Assembly (NCBI GenBank): GCA_951799425.1
Contig: OX637399.1
Span: forward strand, 34,507,701 to 34,571,700
Source: Ilex aquifolium
Taxonomy: Eukaryota; Streptophyta; Magnoliopsida; Aquifoliales; Aquifoliaceae
Direction of reading: 5' to 3'
DNA length: 64,000 bases
Below are positions 48,301 through 60,488 of the stretch, piece by piece. Position numbers and translations under genes: made by a program. Numbering within the stretch: the first letter of the stretch is position 1; each line of letters begins with the position of its first letter. Below the pieces are notes generated by a model. The model searched no databases. It worked only from the letters and a program-made list of their open reading frames with translations, and was not told where the DNA came from.

Positions 48301-48492
48301 CTCGTATTCTCTAAGGTATCCTTTGATAATTCTTTTAAAATGTATTTTTGAGGAGCATTTTTTTTTTCTTTTCTTATTTTCCTTGTTGAGACTTACTTTA
48401 TCTTTGGGAATTCACCATATTTAATTTATATATCTAATTTAGTTTCACTTGACTCTTTTTCTTGTAAGTTAGAAGCAAAAGATAATTACACC

Positions 48493-48875
48493 TGTAGTCC
48501 CCAATGTAGGTATTTTGTGTCATTTTGGTCCCCAACCTATCAATTGCATCATATTAGTCTTTGATGTTTGTAATTTGATGTTTAATGGTCCTCATCTATA
48601 ATGTTGTCATGAATTCTGATGGTATTTGGTGATGTCTTGATCACGTGTCTTATCGTAAACTGATTGGACGGATATGTCCTCCAAACCATGTCTTGATTAC
48701 GTGTCTTACAATAAACTGATTGGACGAATATGTCCTCCACAGTAAAACGCATGACCAAAAACCATCAGCGTTGTAGGTGGGGATTATTTAAAATCAAATT
48801 GCAAATATCATAGACTAATATTGTGCAATTGATAAGTTGGGGAACAAAATGACACATAATGCATACATTGGGGAC
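48493..48875. mobile_element. Long-TIR MITE with internal duplication
   Basis: Arms of about 100 bp pair (left tgtagtccccaatgtagg; complement of right tgtccccaatgtatgc), continuing through tttgtgtcattttggtccccaac-like sequence. The middle holds two copies of a 57-bp unit (cttgatcacgtgtctta ... tatgtcctcca). Common plant MITE type, possibly Mutator-derived. Confidence 0.65.
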
Positions 48876-49940
48876 ACGGCCGGAGCCGGGATTCCATTTT
48901 ATTGGGGCAAAAATATGAATGACAAAAATTGTTAAGAAAAAAAAATTAATAATTCACAACTAAGACCGGATAAAATAATAAAACAGTAACTTGCAAAATT
49001 CAGAATGCATAAAGCAGTAAGTGAATAATAGCTAAAACATAACAAATTAGCTTTAACACAATAACAAGTATACAGAAACTTCTATTGAGGAATGTGTGCA
49101 AGTTAAGAGTAGGGTGCACCGTGATGTGTGAAGATGATTTTACTATTATATATTTACTATGGAAAATCTAGGAATTGAACAATAGTTTAATTAATAGAAA
49201 AACGAATATGAAATTTTAAACTTGATAAAACAGCACATAATACATACATATATATATAGAGAGAGAGAGAGAATAAGAGTAAAAAGAAAGAGCTGACCTG
49301 CGAGTTCGATAGGCGTGTGATCACTATCTTAAAACAGTTAGGCTTCCCCACGTGAAGGTATTGACGGATACTAGCGACTCTAAGATTCAATCTGAATGCT
49401 CGTAACAGCACCTCCTCAATGGTTACATCTACTGGAAGGTAAGGGTGAACTCGACTCGAATCGAATTGCCCAAAATAAAATAAACCAAGATAGTAGAAAA
49501 TAGAAAGCTTTGACAACCTTATAAGACTACACTAGATGATGGTTGAGACGTGAGGTCTCTGTTTGAAGAATAGAAAATGAAAGTCAACAGTGGTGTGTAG
49601 CAAAGGATAGCTGCAGTTGATTATAAAAAGTCTATACATCCTTGAACTATTCCTAGTCCTTATTCAGCCAATAGGTACAACTATCAGTAACTACACCCAT
49701 TTAATATAGGAGCGTTAGAGTCTTAAAAACCATAAAATATCCTTGAAGTGTGTTCCATTTGTTTTCCCAATTCGGACTCATGTAACAGCTGAAATCAATA
49801 TTTGCTATAACTTATAAAATTGTAACTGATAATTTGAAAACTCAAGATTTAAGTAGACACCGAAAATCAGTAAAAGTTTTACTTATTATTCCAACAGTCC
49901 ACCACAATTTTTAAAACTTAAAATTTTTAAAAATTTCCTT
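48874..49940. mobile_element. hAT-like end abutting the MITE; rest unassigned
   Basis: cacggccggagccggg followed by attggggcaaaaatatg resembles the left end of the hAT element at 9201. The matching right end was not found, so only the first tens of bases are supported. The remainder to about 49940 is AT-rich with no recognised gene; a (TA)n(GA)n microsatellite lies at 49243-49273. Confidence 0.35.
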
Positions 49941-49949
49941 ATTATTCCT

Positions 49950-50617
49950 TATACATATATGGAACCTATATTCGCCTAAAAGCTTAAGATTATAGGTGGT
50001 GAGCTTATTTATAATATAAAATATGACAGGTTTCAATAAGTCCATCCGACATTCTCAAATAGACTCATTTAACGACCACCAATATCCCTCTCAAATCCAT
50101 TTACATTGTAACGTGTCTTCAGACATAAGTTATCCTAGTCCATTATATATTAAGACACTTTTACTTCTTTTTTCTATCCGATGTGAGAATCTCACACATA
50201 AATGACTCAATAATTTTTTCTATATGTGTGAAATACATCGGGTTTAGTCCTTATTGAGTCTGATCCACCACTATCAACAAGTATCGCGTCCAACAATTAC
50301 TTATAAGAACTTGCTCTTCCAAGAACTAAGCTTTTATTGCTTTTTGTGACTTACTGCATTACCACTCTATCAAGAGCCCTTGCACACAAACCCGGACCCT
50401 GCTTTTTGTTTTTTGTGTTGTGTTTCTATGACTTCAATACCACAAAGCCCATCACATTTCTAAAGAGCCATCATTGATACCTGCACGCTATACCACTTTT
50501 TTGTGAGTTCACTCAGGATTGTCATTTATCAACTTTGATACCATTTGTTAGGGGACTAGGGAGCTCAATATCCAAGTACCAATATACTTTTTTGGAACCC
50601 ATTCACCTAAAAGCTAG
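49950..50617 (-). mobile_element. TRIM-like small LTR element, copy 2
   Basis: Matches copy 1 (31612-32325) in sequence and order. The left LTR ends near 50196 (CTCACA). The interior carries the complement of a primer site (TTTGATACCA at about 50533-50542). The right LTR starts TGTTAGGGG at 50546 and breaks off near 50617. It is an incomplete fossil. Confidence 0.6.
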
Positions 50618-50647
50618 AAGGGGTGTGGTTGCAGTTTTCCCTAAAAT

Positions 50648-51160
50648 TTACATAATTACCAAAGAAAATGTCTAAAATATTACAACTTACAAGAACTTGA
50701 TATGTTATATGTTGTATATGATTTGAACATATTTAAATTCAAAGTTGAATCATGGAAGGCACTTTTAATTTGTCCATTCTTCTTTTTTCTCTAGATTTGT
50801 GAGAGTTAGATTTGTTTTGGTAGGCGAGACGAGACTCATTAGAGATTTGAAGTTCTGAACTACGTTGTATATTTCTTTTCGAATAGTAAAATTTATGTAC
50901 TTAGTAAAAAAATTATCTACAAAATTGCAACTTGCAGGAACTTGATTTATTGAATAAGAATGGGCAACCATCCTTGACCCATTGCTGATAACTCCATTTT
51001 ACAATTGTGAACATAAAGAAGAGATGCCATAGTTTCTCCATTAATAAGTATGGGGTTTCTTTAATTCAGGACATGGACAGCTTAACCGCACAAGAGCTTT
51101 CCCATGTTATTTTATTTATAGCAGATCTGAATCTGATCCACCATATCCGGCAAGAATCAT
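50648..51160 (+). promoter_or_regulatory. Upstream block of the NB-LRR gene, duplicated elsewhere
   Basis: Homologous over its length to 35688-36245; the two share long runs such as gaacataaagaagagatgcc and gacatggacagcttaaccgc. Its position 0.3-0.8 kb before the receptor leader suggests it holds distal promoter sequence, which is inference. Confidence 0.5.
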
Positions 51161-51419
51161 GCCCGTGTTATTGGGTAGAGAAATGAATTGAAGAACCAGC
51201 AGACTATTTATATATTTCACACTATAGAACAAATGCAGCCACCCACTTTAAGCAACATTTGTCAAAGACTTATTGGAAAGTGGGTGGTAACTTAATGAAG
51301 TTCCATCACCAGCTGAATCATGTGCTACAATATTTTACAACTTAATCATTCATTGACCAAAGAAATAATGCAGGCTGAACTGGTACAAGGAAAATCCTCT
51401 TTTCTCACTCTGTATCTGC

Positions 51420-51534
51420 TGTGATTTACTTCTCTCCATATTCTTTCTTGCTGCTGCTTTCTGGCTCTGATTGCTGAAATTTCTTGCTGCTCCATCCTTC
51501 TTTTTTGTGCTTCTTTAATCAATACGAGAAACAG
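51420..51534 (+). other. Probable 5' UTR exon of the NB-LRR gene
   Basis: A pyrimidine-rich leader ending gaaacagag|gtgcgtc, a plausible GT donor at 51535. A leader intron would then run to an acceptor such as tgtgcag at about 51908, ahead of the ATG at 51983. The same leader and donor are preserved at 37351 in the relic, which supports their being transcribed sequence. Confidence 0.5.
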
Positions 51535-51982
51535 AGGTGCGTCTAAACATTCTTACAAGGTAAATAATTGTATTAATCCCAAAGGTATAGATATCGCTTT
51601 AAGACTCAAAACTACCATTGGAGCACATAGCACATGTTCAAAATGGTGAAATGATCCAATGTGTTGGTGTACTTACAAATAGTTGAAGTGGGTCTGTTTT
51701 TTTTTTTTTTTCATTTTATGGAGATCATCTGCAACTATCTTTTCTCCATGTTGAAACTGATTTTGGATGTGTGGTTGTACATAAACTTGTTTTTACCTTA
51801 GAATTGATCAAACCAAGTAGGAAGTATTCTTATTATTAATTGCAATACATGTTCTCTTTTCTCACTTTTACTTTCTCCATACTCGGTTATTCTGTTGTCA
51901 TTGTGCAGCGGATACAACTTTCTATAGAGTTTCTGGTGAATTTGCTCTGCATCTGCTGAAAATCTTTGCTCAGCTGTCAAGA

Positions 51983-54900
51983 ATGGCCGAGGCAATTGGG
52001 TTCTCTGTTTTGGGGAAATTCGCAGAACTTTTTGTGGATTACTTGGTGGTTCCTATTGGACGTCAGTTTGGATATCTGTTTTGCTACAACAACAACATTC
52101 AAAATCTTAGAGACGAAGTCAAGCATCTGGAAAATGTAACAGCTGGGGTGAAGCTATCGGCAGATGCAGCCCAAAATAACATAGAAGTTATTGGACCACA
52201 TGTCCAGGTTTGGCTGACAGAAGTGGATGCAGTCAAGAAAGAGGTAGAACAAGTTCTTGAACATACAACCAAAATTGGAAAGGGGTGTCTGAATCTGAAT
52301 GGATGGTGTTCAAATCCGCTATCTCGTTACTCATTGAGCAGGAGAGCAGTGAAGAAGACTCAAAACATTTGTAAACTCAAAATAGATGGTGAACAGCACA
52401 TTAAATTTTCATACCCTGCACTGCCAATGCCGTTGGTGTCTAAATCAATAGGTCTTAAAGTCTTTGAATCCAGGATGTTGAATACACAAGAAGTGATGGA
52501 TGCTTTGAAGAATGATGAGATCAACATGATTGGGATATGTGGCATGGGTGGTGTGGGCAAGACAACAATGGTGGAGGAAGTTGCCAAAAGAGCAAAGGCC
52601 GAAAAGTTATTTGATGATGTTGCCATGGCTACGGTTTCGAACAACCAAGAACTGATGAAGATTCAAGCTGGCCTTGCAGGCATGTTGGGTTTGAGTCTTG
52701 AGAAGGAAACCAATCTTCTTGCAAGAGCAGATAGACTTTTTACAAGACTATCAAATGGCAATAAAGTTCTTGTAATATTAGATGACGTTTGGGAAGAACT
52801 TGAGTTGAGGCAACTGGGAATTCCTTTCGGAGATGGCCACAAGGGTTGCAAAGTTGTATTAACATCTCGAAATGAACATGTTTGTATGGAGATGGGATCT
52901 AAAAAAAATTTCACAGTCCAACCCCTGGCCAAAGACGAAGCATGGGACCTTTTTAAGGAGAATGCAGGAATTACCGATGACACCAATAAGCTACGGGTTG
53001 TAGCAAAAGAGATTGCAGATGAATGTAGAGGCTTACCTCTTGCAATTGTAACTCTCGCCAAGGGACTGAAAAATGAAAAGAAGCATTCATGGGATGATGC
53101 CCTTCGACAACTAAGGAGGTCCAATAAAATGCCAGAGAAGGTACAAATTAGTATAGAGTTGAGCTACAATATGTTAAAAAGCGAAGAAGCCAAGTCATTG
53201 CTTCGGCTTTGTAGCTTATTTTCGGAAGATTATAATATTCCTATCGAGTCTTTGGTTAGATATGGGATAGGGCTACGTTTTTTCGAAAACATTGATACCT
53301 TGACAGAAGCAAGAGACAGGGTGCATGCCTTAATCGATCAACTGAAAAGTTGTTACTTGATTCTAACCGGAGATGATGAGGAGGAGAATGTGAAATTGCA
53401 CGATGTCGTTCGTGATGCATGCATATCAATAACATCCAAAGGTGAGCACACACATATGGTAAGGTGTGATGCTGGATTAAAAGATTGGCCGCAAGAAGAT
53501 ACGGACAAGCACAGAGCCATTTCCTTGATTTTCGACAAAATTAATGAGCTTCCTATTGGCTTACAGTGTCCGAACCTCAAGCTTTTGCAACTGCAATGCA
53601 GGGATGGTACATATAGCATACCTCAACCTTTTTTTGAAGGGATGAAAGAACTCAGAACTTTTACTTTGATATCCACGTTCGTTCAACTTCCACCACTGCC
53701 ACTCCAATCCTTGATGAATCTTCGAACAATGTGTTTAGAATTTTGCCATTTGAACACTGACATATCCATGATTGGTAGCCTAAAGAGCTTGGAAATTCTC
53801 AGTTTCTTTGGATCTTACCTTGATGGATTGCCAAGTGAAATAGGACAACTTCAGCATCTAAAGTTGTTGGATTTGAGGTGTGCCGAAGGCCCTGCTATAC
53901 TTCCACAAGGTGTTTTGTCAAACTTGTATAAACTCAATGAGTTATACATGAGAGATAACTTCTATCATTGGGCAGAGGATGGCTTCGAAGGGAACGTAAG
54001 TATTGAAGAGTTGAATTCACTGTCTGATCTAAACGCTTTGGAAATGGCCATAGGCTGTGAGAAGATGCCCATACTGGAAGACTTTTGCTTTGAGAACCTA
54101 AGTAGATTTAACATTTCAATTGGTGATGATTTTTGCAGCATAAATCGATATAATTTTCCAAACAAATTGGCAATTTATCGTTTAGACATGGGCATGCTGT
54201 TTGAGTTTGGGTTCAAAGTGTTGTTAAAACGGTGTGAAATTGTTTGGTTACAACCGCGGAAGGGTTTGGGAAGAAATCTTTTCGACGTGTTAGATGAGGA
54301 GGATTCAGTAAACTGGAAGGAACTGTGGATTGAAGATTGTGAAGACCTCGAATATCTTACTTGTAAGGCTATTCCGGCGGGGACATTTGCCTTTGGAGAA
54401 CTACAAAAGCTGAAGCTAAGTTGCCTATCTGCAATGAAGAGTCTTTTTCCACGGTCTGTAGCTAAATGCTTGGTGCAACTCCAAAAGCTAAAGATATCTG
54501 ATTGTGATCAAATGGAATATATTCTTGCCAAGGAAGAGGGAGGAGACGAGGAAGAAGCAGAAATAATCATGTTCCCAAAATTGAAATACCTGAAATTGAA
54601 CATTCTACCAAGCCTTAAAAGCTTCTACCCCAACTCAGATATTAGCTCCATAAACAGTTTGTTCCATGGACTGGTATGCTTTCTGCTTGAATATCTTATG
54701 TTATTTTTCACTTATACTCATTGTCTAGAGGTGCTTCTAACAAATGCTACTTAACACTGATTGGATACTGCAGGTTTTGTTGCCTAGCTTGGAGACAATG
54801 CAAGATGGGTCCTTCAACAGACTAAGTATCATGAAAGTGTGGGGCTGTGAAGAACTTTTGTATGTTGCCACAGCTGATCAACTCAAATTGTTTCAAAGCC

Positions 54901-55803
54901 TCCAAGAACTTGATGTGCAAGATTGCAATGAGTTGGTAGCAGTGTTTGACTTTGTTGGGCTAGAAGTTAGAAGAGAACATACAGAAGTCACACTTGGCCA
55001 GTTAGAGTCATTGACCCTATATTGTTTACCCAAGTTACTGTGTATATGGAGGATGGTTCCCAAAGAACTTCAAGGTTTCCAAAATCTAAGATCACTTAAG
55101 ATCGAGGATTGTGACAACTTGTCACACATAACGTCGCCTACTATGGCAAAACTATTCGTGAATCTTCAAGACCTAAAGGTTAAGAAGTGCAGGAATATGG
55201 AAGAAATTATTGAAACAAATTCAGATTTCTCCAAGATTGCCAGTGTGGAAGAGATAGTTAGTGTAAAAGATGCAGAAGAAATGATGGTGGATAAAATTTT
55301 GTTCCCACAATTGAGAAGTCTAGACTTGGTTGATTTAGAAAACCTCACTGCCTTTTGCTTAGGACAGTTTGAGTTTGAGTTTCTGTCACTAGAAAGAGTG
55401 TCAATCAAAAACTGCCCCAAGATGAAGACTTTCTGCTCTGGACCATTATGCACACCAACACTTGATAGAGAAAATGTGCAAATTGGGCAACAATGCAGTT
55501 TGATAGGTGATCTCAATACAACAGTACAACATGTAAAAGAAAGGTTTGTCGTTATCCTTTACAATCTAATCCATTCAAAAACTTCCTTTTGTTGCTTAAT
55601 TTTCCTTTAAAAAATTAAATTGAAATAATTATTCATGCTATTGTCCGATTTCATTTTAACTGTTGTTCCATAAACTATTTGACTGCATAAAATCACTTTT
55701 TTTTTTACTGTCATACAGCCTCAACGAAAAAGAAGAAGAACAAGGAGGAGGAGGAGGAGGAGGAGAAGAAGACGAAGAAGTAGTAGGAGTTTCTGAGGAT
55801 TGA
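51983..55803 (+). CDS. CC-NB-LRR disease resistance protein (At4g27190/RPS2-like)
   Basis: Three coding exons join in phase: 51983-54673, 54774-55543 and 55719-55803 (1181 residues, stop TGA). The order is as follows. An N-terminal coiled-coil region (1-150) has no EDVID motif. The NB-ARC has P-loop GMGGVGKTT (187-195), kinase-2 KVLVILDDVW (261-270), RNBS-B GCKVVLTSR (288-296), GLPLA (350-354) and an MHD-position motif reading LHD (472-474, in KLHDVVRD). Irregular leucine-rich repeats run from about 520 to 1150. The last exon encodes SLNEKEEEQ, seven glycines, then EEDEEVVGVSED. Such cytosolic receptors detect pathogen effectors and trigger defence; the effector is unknown. All NB-ARC motifs are present and no interruption is seen, so it looks functional. 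Flanking relics suggest it is the survivor of a local cluster. Confidence 0.93.
55727..55780 (+). repeat. GAA/GGA microsatellite inside the NB-LRR coding sequence
   Basis: A purine-only trinucleotide repeat (gaagaagaacaaggaggagg and onward) translated as Glu and Gly codons in the last exon. Confidence 0.85.
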
Positions 55804-56200
55804 AAAGAAGTGTATTTGCATTGACTCTCTCTCTCTCTGTATGTGTGTGTTTAAGTGTTGTAAGCCAAAAGCTATTGATACCTTGTTTAACTAAAACCTT
55901 TTGTCTGAATAATGCCAAGCTTTGGCAGTAATAGTAGTCCTTACTGTTGCCATAGACTGTAGTTTACTACATAATTGCTTATCTTGTTTATTCCCCTGTT
56001 TCTTAGCTTTAATGGAGACGCAGCAACGACCGGCAATGATTCAAATACAAAGCTAATCCTTAATCCTGATGTATCTTATCTTCTTATCGAGCTTAAAAAA
56101 TACAATTAATTTTTAAACATAGTTCATCCCATGGATTTGAAGTATGTGGAAAAAAAAACTGACTTAACTAAAAATTAACCACATAAAAAATAGATGCATC
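55804..56200 (+). other. 3' UTR and downstream DNA of the NB-LRR gene
   Basis: Contains a (TC)n(TG)n microsatellite at 55825-55852 and possible poly(A)-type signals near 55907. No frame of note. Confidence 0.5.
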
Positions 56201-56209
56201 AAGAAGAAG

Positions 56210-56810
56210 ATAAGGACCCAATCATAATCTTATATGGCCTGCAAGAAAATTGCTCTCTTATTCTTCTTTCTCTCCATTCTCGTAAATTCTCATACATCTA
56301 TATTTTTCAATATAGTATTCTAGTTTCTATAGAGTTAGAATTATAGAAGTTGATTATTTGATTTCCTTAAGGTATTTGAGTACTGTCTTTGTAAGTGAAA
56401 TCCTCGGGTAGGTTTGAGAAGCTTCATTGATCTTTGAGAATATATTTGTGAAATTTTCGATGCACACATTTTTAAACAACTTATGGAGACAACTCCAAAT
56501 TTACCAACAATCTAAAAATAATATTTATTCATATATTCTTCTTCATTTGCAAAATCACTCCATCACATTACGAAAAGTTTTGTCAACTTGATTGATTTGA
56601 TGGTCGAAATTTCTTCATTGGCAGATAAAATTACAATTCATACTAACAACGTTGAAGATTACTTATGCATTGATCACACCAAAACCCATAGAACAAAAAA
56701 ATGAAATAGTGGCACAAGTACGAAAGCCGACAAAATGGGAGCAAAACGACTGTCTATGCAAATGGCACATTTTGAATGCAGTGTTTGATTTCCAATTTGA
56801 TCTTTATGAA
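56210..56810 (+). pseudogene. Copia gag fragment A (fossil)
   Basis: DNA at 56545-56800 resembles the start of Ty1/Copia gag (UBN2-type). The region before it (56210-56545) matches 60355-60490 and 61490-61740, which precede a second such fragment. No LTR pair or pol region is seen. Short, broken and old, with several interruptions. Confidence 0.55.
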
Positions 56811-56814
56811 ATCC

Positions 56815-57180
56815 TTTTTAGCTTGTGTTGAGTACACAAAGGATTCTCTTCGGCGACCGACAAGTGTAATCCTTCGACAGAATGGTTTTAGGTGATTGAG
56901 TATTTTAGGTTCAATTGCCTTGTTTCAATACTTTCTTAAATGAAATCAATTGACAGACTAAAAGCAACAGAAATAATAATCAAGAGATTAATAAAAGAAA
57001 AGACACTTATTAATCTCTAATGAATTTTTGTTTACAAAAGACTGGCAATCCAGCCTTAAGTGTATCACTAAATCTACTCTAAAACTAACCTAATCACCAC
57101 TCCTAAAAATGCCCAAATCATGACTATTTGATTGGTTTGATCGTGTCCATTCTTTATGATTAGTGTTTTTATTTTTAGGC
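56815..57180 (+). repeat. Block shared with the receptor relic
   Basis: Matches 37556-37930 in the same orientation (tttttagcttg, gagtacacaaargattctct, aataataatcaagagatta). See the relic entry. Confidence 0.65.
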
Positions 57181-58503
57181 CCCCAAAGGAATATTAGGAC
57201 CAAATTTTAAGTAAGCCTTTTTTTTCTTGAAGCTTCTTATAAAATTTGTGTACTTATATTCAATCAAACCCAATTTAATTTTTAAGGCCTCTAAAAATTT
57301 ATAGGAAAGATTTTAGATCGAGGTTTAATTAAGTTTAATTTTATTTTTAGGCCCCCTTCATTAATGTGATACTAATTTCTATCATAATAATGTTATTAAT
57401 GCCATATCTACCTATACTACTAATAAAAGTACTTTAACATGAAAAAATTTTGTTTCACTATTTTGGCCTTATAAAAAACTATAAAAGCTAACATGTCCTT
57501 TTGTATTTAAATATGAAAATTATCATTATATCTCTTTGTATTTAAATAGCAAATTAATATCTAACATATCATGCAAATCTCTCTGTCTTTGCAAAACTTT
57601 TGAATGATCATGTTTTGCTTAACATAATATATAAAAACAACATTATTTTTTTTTTTACAAAACCCCAATATTAATGCACATTAACAACTTCATTTTCTGA
57701 TTTTTTTTTTCCAATATACTATTGTCAACTAGTTTGAATAAATTAAAAATTATTTCATTTTCTGATTTTTCTAAAACCTAATAATGTTTAATAAGTTAGA
57801 GTTGTTTAGATTTTAATTGAGTTTGTTGAGAATTTGTTTATATTGTAGATGACAACATAAACCCCTATTTGAATCTATAATATTTGGCTTGGATGTTGTT
57901 ATTTACGAATTTATTTTCTTTTCATTGATTGTACCAATATTAAATGTAGTAAAATTCTATCTTCCGTTTATATCATCTATTACATTTTATTCGGATTAAC
58001 TAATATCTATTGAAAAAAAAAAACATATTAACATAACTTAAATAGAAAAAATCTAATAAGTATTTTCGTATCTCAAAAGTCAATAATATAATTTTTAATA
58101 AATAAATTTTAAGATTTAAATAGTTATAAGATATTATTGATATTCTTTTAAAACTTAATAGGCCTCATTTAAACTTTTGCTTTATACCCCGTTTAGTGTT
58201 GGGCCGCCCTGTTGTTATCTTCCTAACTTCAAGATCCAGTTAGCCTTGATAAATGCTACCTTTTAAATTCTAATTGATTGTATTAAAATAAATAAGTAAA
58301 TGGACCTCACAAAAATTCCTAATTAACTATCCATGTAAGTAAATAATTACCTACCTTTTCTCCATGTGAGCAAAAAACTATCTAAATGGAGTTCATCTTA
58401 TCCACTTGATATTTTATTATTGATTGGTTATACCGTTGGGCATTTCAGTAACTGCTTCTTTTTAAATTTTGAAAATCACGTCAATTGGCTTTGCCTCTCC
58501 CTA
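57181..58503. other. AT-rich intergenic stretch
   Basis: About 1 kb here (57190-58200) is absent from the corresponding place in the relic (37930-38005), so it is probably an insertion in one copy. The block 58205-58280 matches 38005-38080. No gene recognised. Confidence 0.5.
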
Positions 58504-59608
58504 CATTTATTAAATAAAAGGTCAAAAACAAAAAATTCCATGTACTAAGCTTTGATCTCACTTCACCCCTCTCCTTTTACAAGTTTCACATTACTCCCTC
58601 CAACTTGTAAACAAATTAAAAATCTATCAGAATTCGTTTATTGTAACGGTGCGGTAATTACACGTACTAATTAAACACGTGTTATAAAATAAATAATTTT
58701 TTTCCTAAATTAAAAAATTAAATTATCAATTTTACTCTTCATCTTTCTATCTCTCACCTAAACCACCCCTTACTGCAACTCCCCTACCCTCCTTCTTTTT
58801 CCTCCTTCCTCCTCCACAGTACATAAAACCCTTCACTCCAAACACCATTCAACTCCCAGTACATCCTACTTTTGAACCCCATAAGCCTCCTCCTTCGAAT
58901 CAATCTCAAACTCTTCGAATCTATGATTAAAGTAGGCCCAAAAAATATTTGAACATAGTTGACCAGACCTATAAATTTATTTTTGACCCATCAAATGATT
59001 TATTTTCTCAAATCTAAGGTCATTTTTGAACTCCTTGACCCCAAATTAGCTAGACCCAACTCCCTCTTTTGAAGTTTTAACAAGTTTTTCAAAATTTTGA
59101 TTTTCAAGATTCCAAACCTTAATGGGTTTTTTCACCAAACACATACCTGGGTCATGGCTTCCAAAACACTCCAATACACTATACTACAACCTCATAACAC
59201 AACCCAAACCTCAATTGAGGAAGAAAATAGTCATTTATTATGTAACCCATTTGAAAATTCACAACCACTTTAAACTCCAAACACAAATTCGAGCACACAC
59301 AATATGAAGGTGGTTTTGTAGCGGTGGTGTAGTGGTAACGAAGTTGGATGTGGATAGTGGAGGTGTAGTGATAACGGAGTTGGAGTTGCAGGTTTTTCTT
59401 CAAAAAAATAAGGGTTCTATAATGTTGACATTACAATTAGGGGGTAGCTTAGTCTTTTTGTATAAATTATTACCTCCATTAATATTTGCAATTTGTTCAC
59501 AAATTAGAAGGGATTAAGTAAAACCCATAAAAATAGAGGGGGTGAAGTAAGATCGAGGCTTAGTACATGATTTTTTGTTTTGTTTTGTTTTTTCCCCTTA
59601 AATAAATG
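58504..59608. mobile_element. Long-TIR element, possibly Mutator-like
   Basis: The left arm (catgtactaagctttgatc, cacttcacccct) pairs with the complement of the right arm (catgtactaagcctcgatc, acttcaccccct). Pairing extends over roughly 100 bp. No target duplication could be read and no transposase is recognised; the interior frames are weak. Total about 1.1 kb. Confidence 0.6.
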
Positions 59609-59825
59609 GCATGCTACCCTGACTAATTTACCCTGTAGACAGATGTCATTCGTTGTTCCTTTACAAAATTGTAAAGTGTGATCCAAACAATGCTCGTTCA
59701 TTTATTTGGGTTAATTTAGTACAGTAAATAAATGAAAAATGCAGAAAATGAATTGGCGTGACTGTTTTCCTACCAAACATGTCAGATTTCACTTTTTCAA
59801 AACATCCAAACGATATTTTATTTAA

Positions 59826-60150
59826 GGGTGTCAACTCTGATATGTTGATACGAACTCGACACGAATGATTATAAAATTGATACGATTATTAAATATGCAT
59901 AATAAATAGTCTAAACTAATGTTTAATATTTTGAGAAATACTATGTATCTCAAATTTGTAACTCAAGTATGTATCTCAAATGAAGGGGGACTGTTGGATG
60001 AGTGGATCCCATCAATTTTTTTAAATAGGACCCACTGATCAAATGGTCTCTCTTCATTTGGGATATAAATTTAGGTTATAAATTTGGGATACATAATATT
60101 ACTCTTTTTTTTTTTTTAGGTCTTCACACGAACACGACACGAAAAGGGAA
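59826..60150. repeat. Dispersed cacgac-type repeat, split by a MITE
   Basis: gggtgtcaa, gatacgaactcgacacgaa and, after the MITE, acacgaacacgacacgaaaa resemble the interior of 26090-26675 and a common plant repeat. The family is not assigned. Confidence 0.4.
59933..60104. mobile_element. 172-bp hairpin MITE
   Basis: The left arm GAGAAATACTATGTATCTCA and the complement of the right arm GAGTAATATTATGTATCCCA pair. Pairing continues for about 75 bp, leaving only a short loop. Flanking T runs hide the target duplication. Confidence 0.75.
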
Positions 60151-60488
60151 ACTCCAACGCTTCACCAGTCTCATCTCCAATGGAAAAGCTGGGATCAAGG
60201 TACTAATCTTCTATTGTCTTGGACAATTAAAAATGTGACATAATTGGCGATCTAAGAATGGAATAGTTATAATTGTTATTTTTTTTATTACAATCATATG
60301 GTTAATATGGTTTCCTTCATTTAGTTGCAGCTTTGTGATGAATCTTTTTGTATATGGGTTGTTCTATTCTTCTTTCTCTTCGTACTCCCAAATTGACATA
60401 CATTTATTCTTTTCTAGTCAATTTAGTATTTTATTTTCTCTAGAGTTAGAATTAATACTTGAAGTTGGCTATTTGATTTTCTTTAAGG

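Noticed and set aside
55721-55918. Minus-strand Leu-rich frame
   Set aside because: Antisense reading of the GAA/GGA microsatellite in the receptor's last exon.
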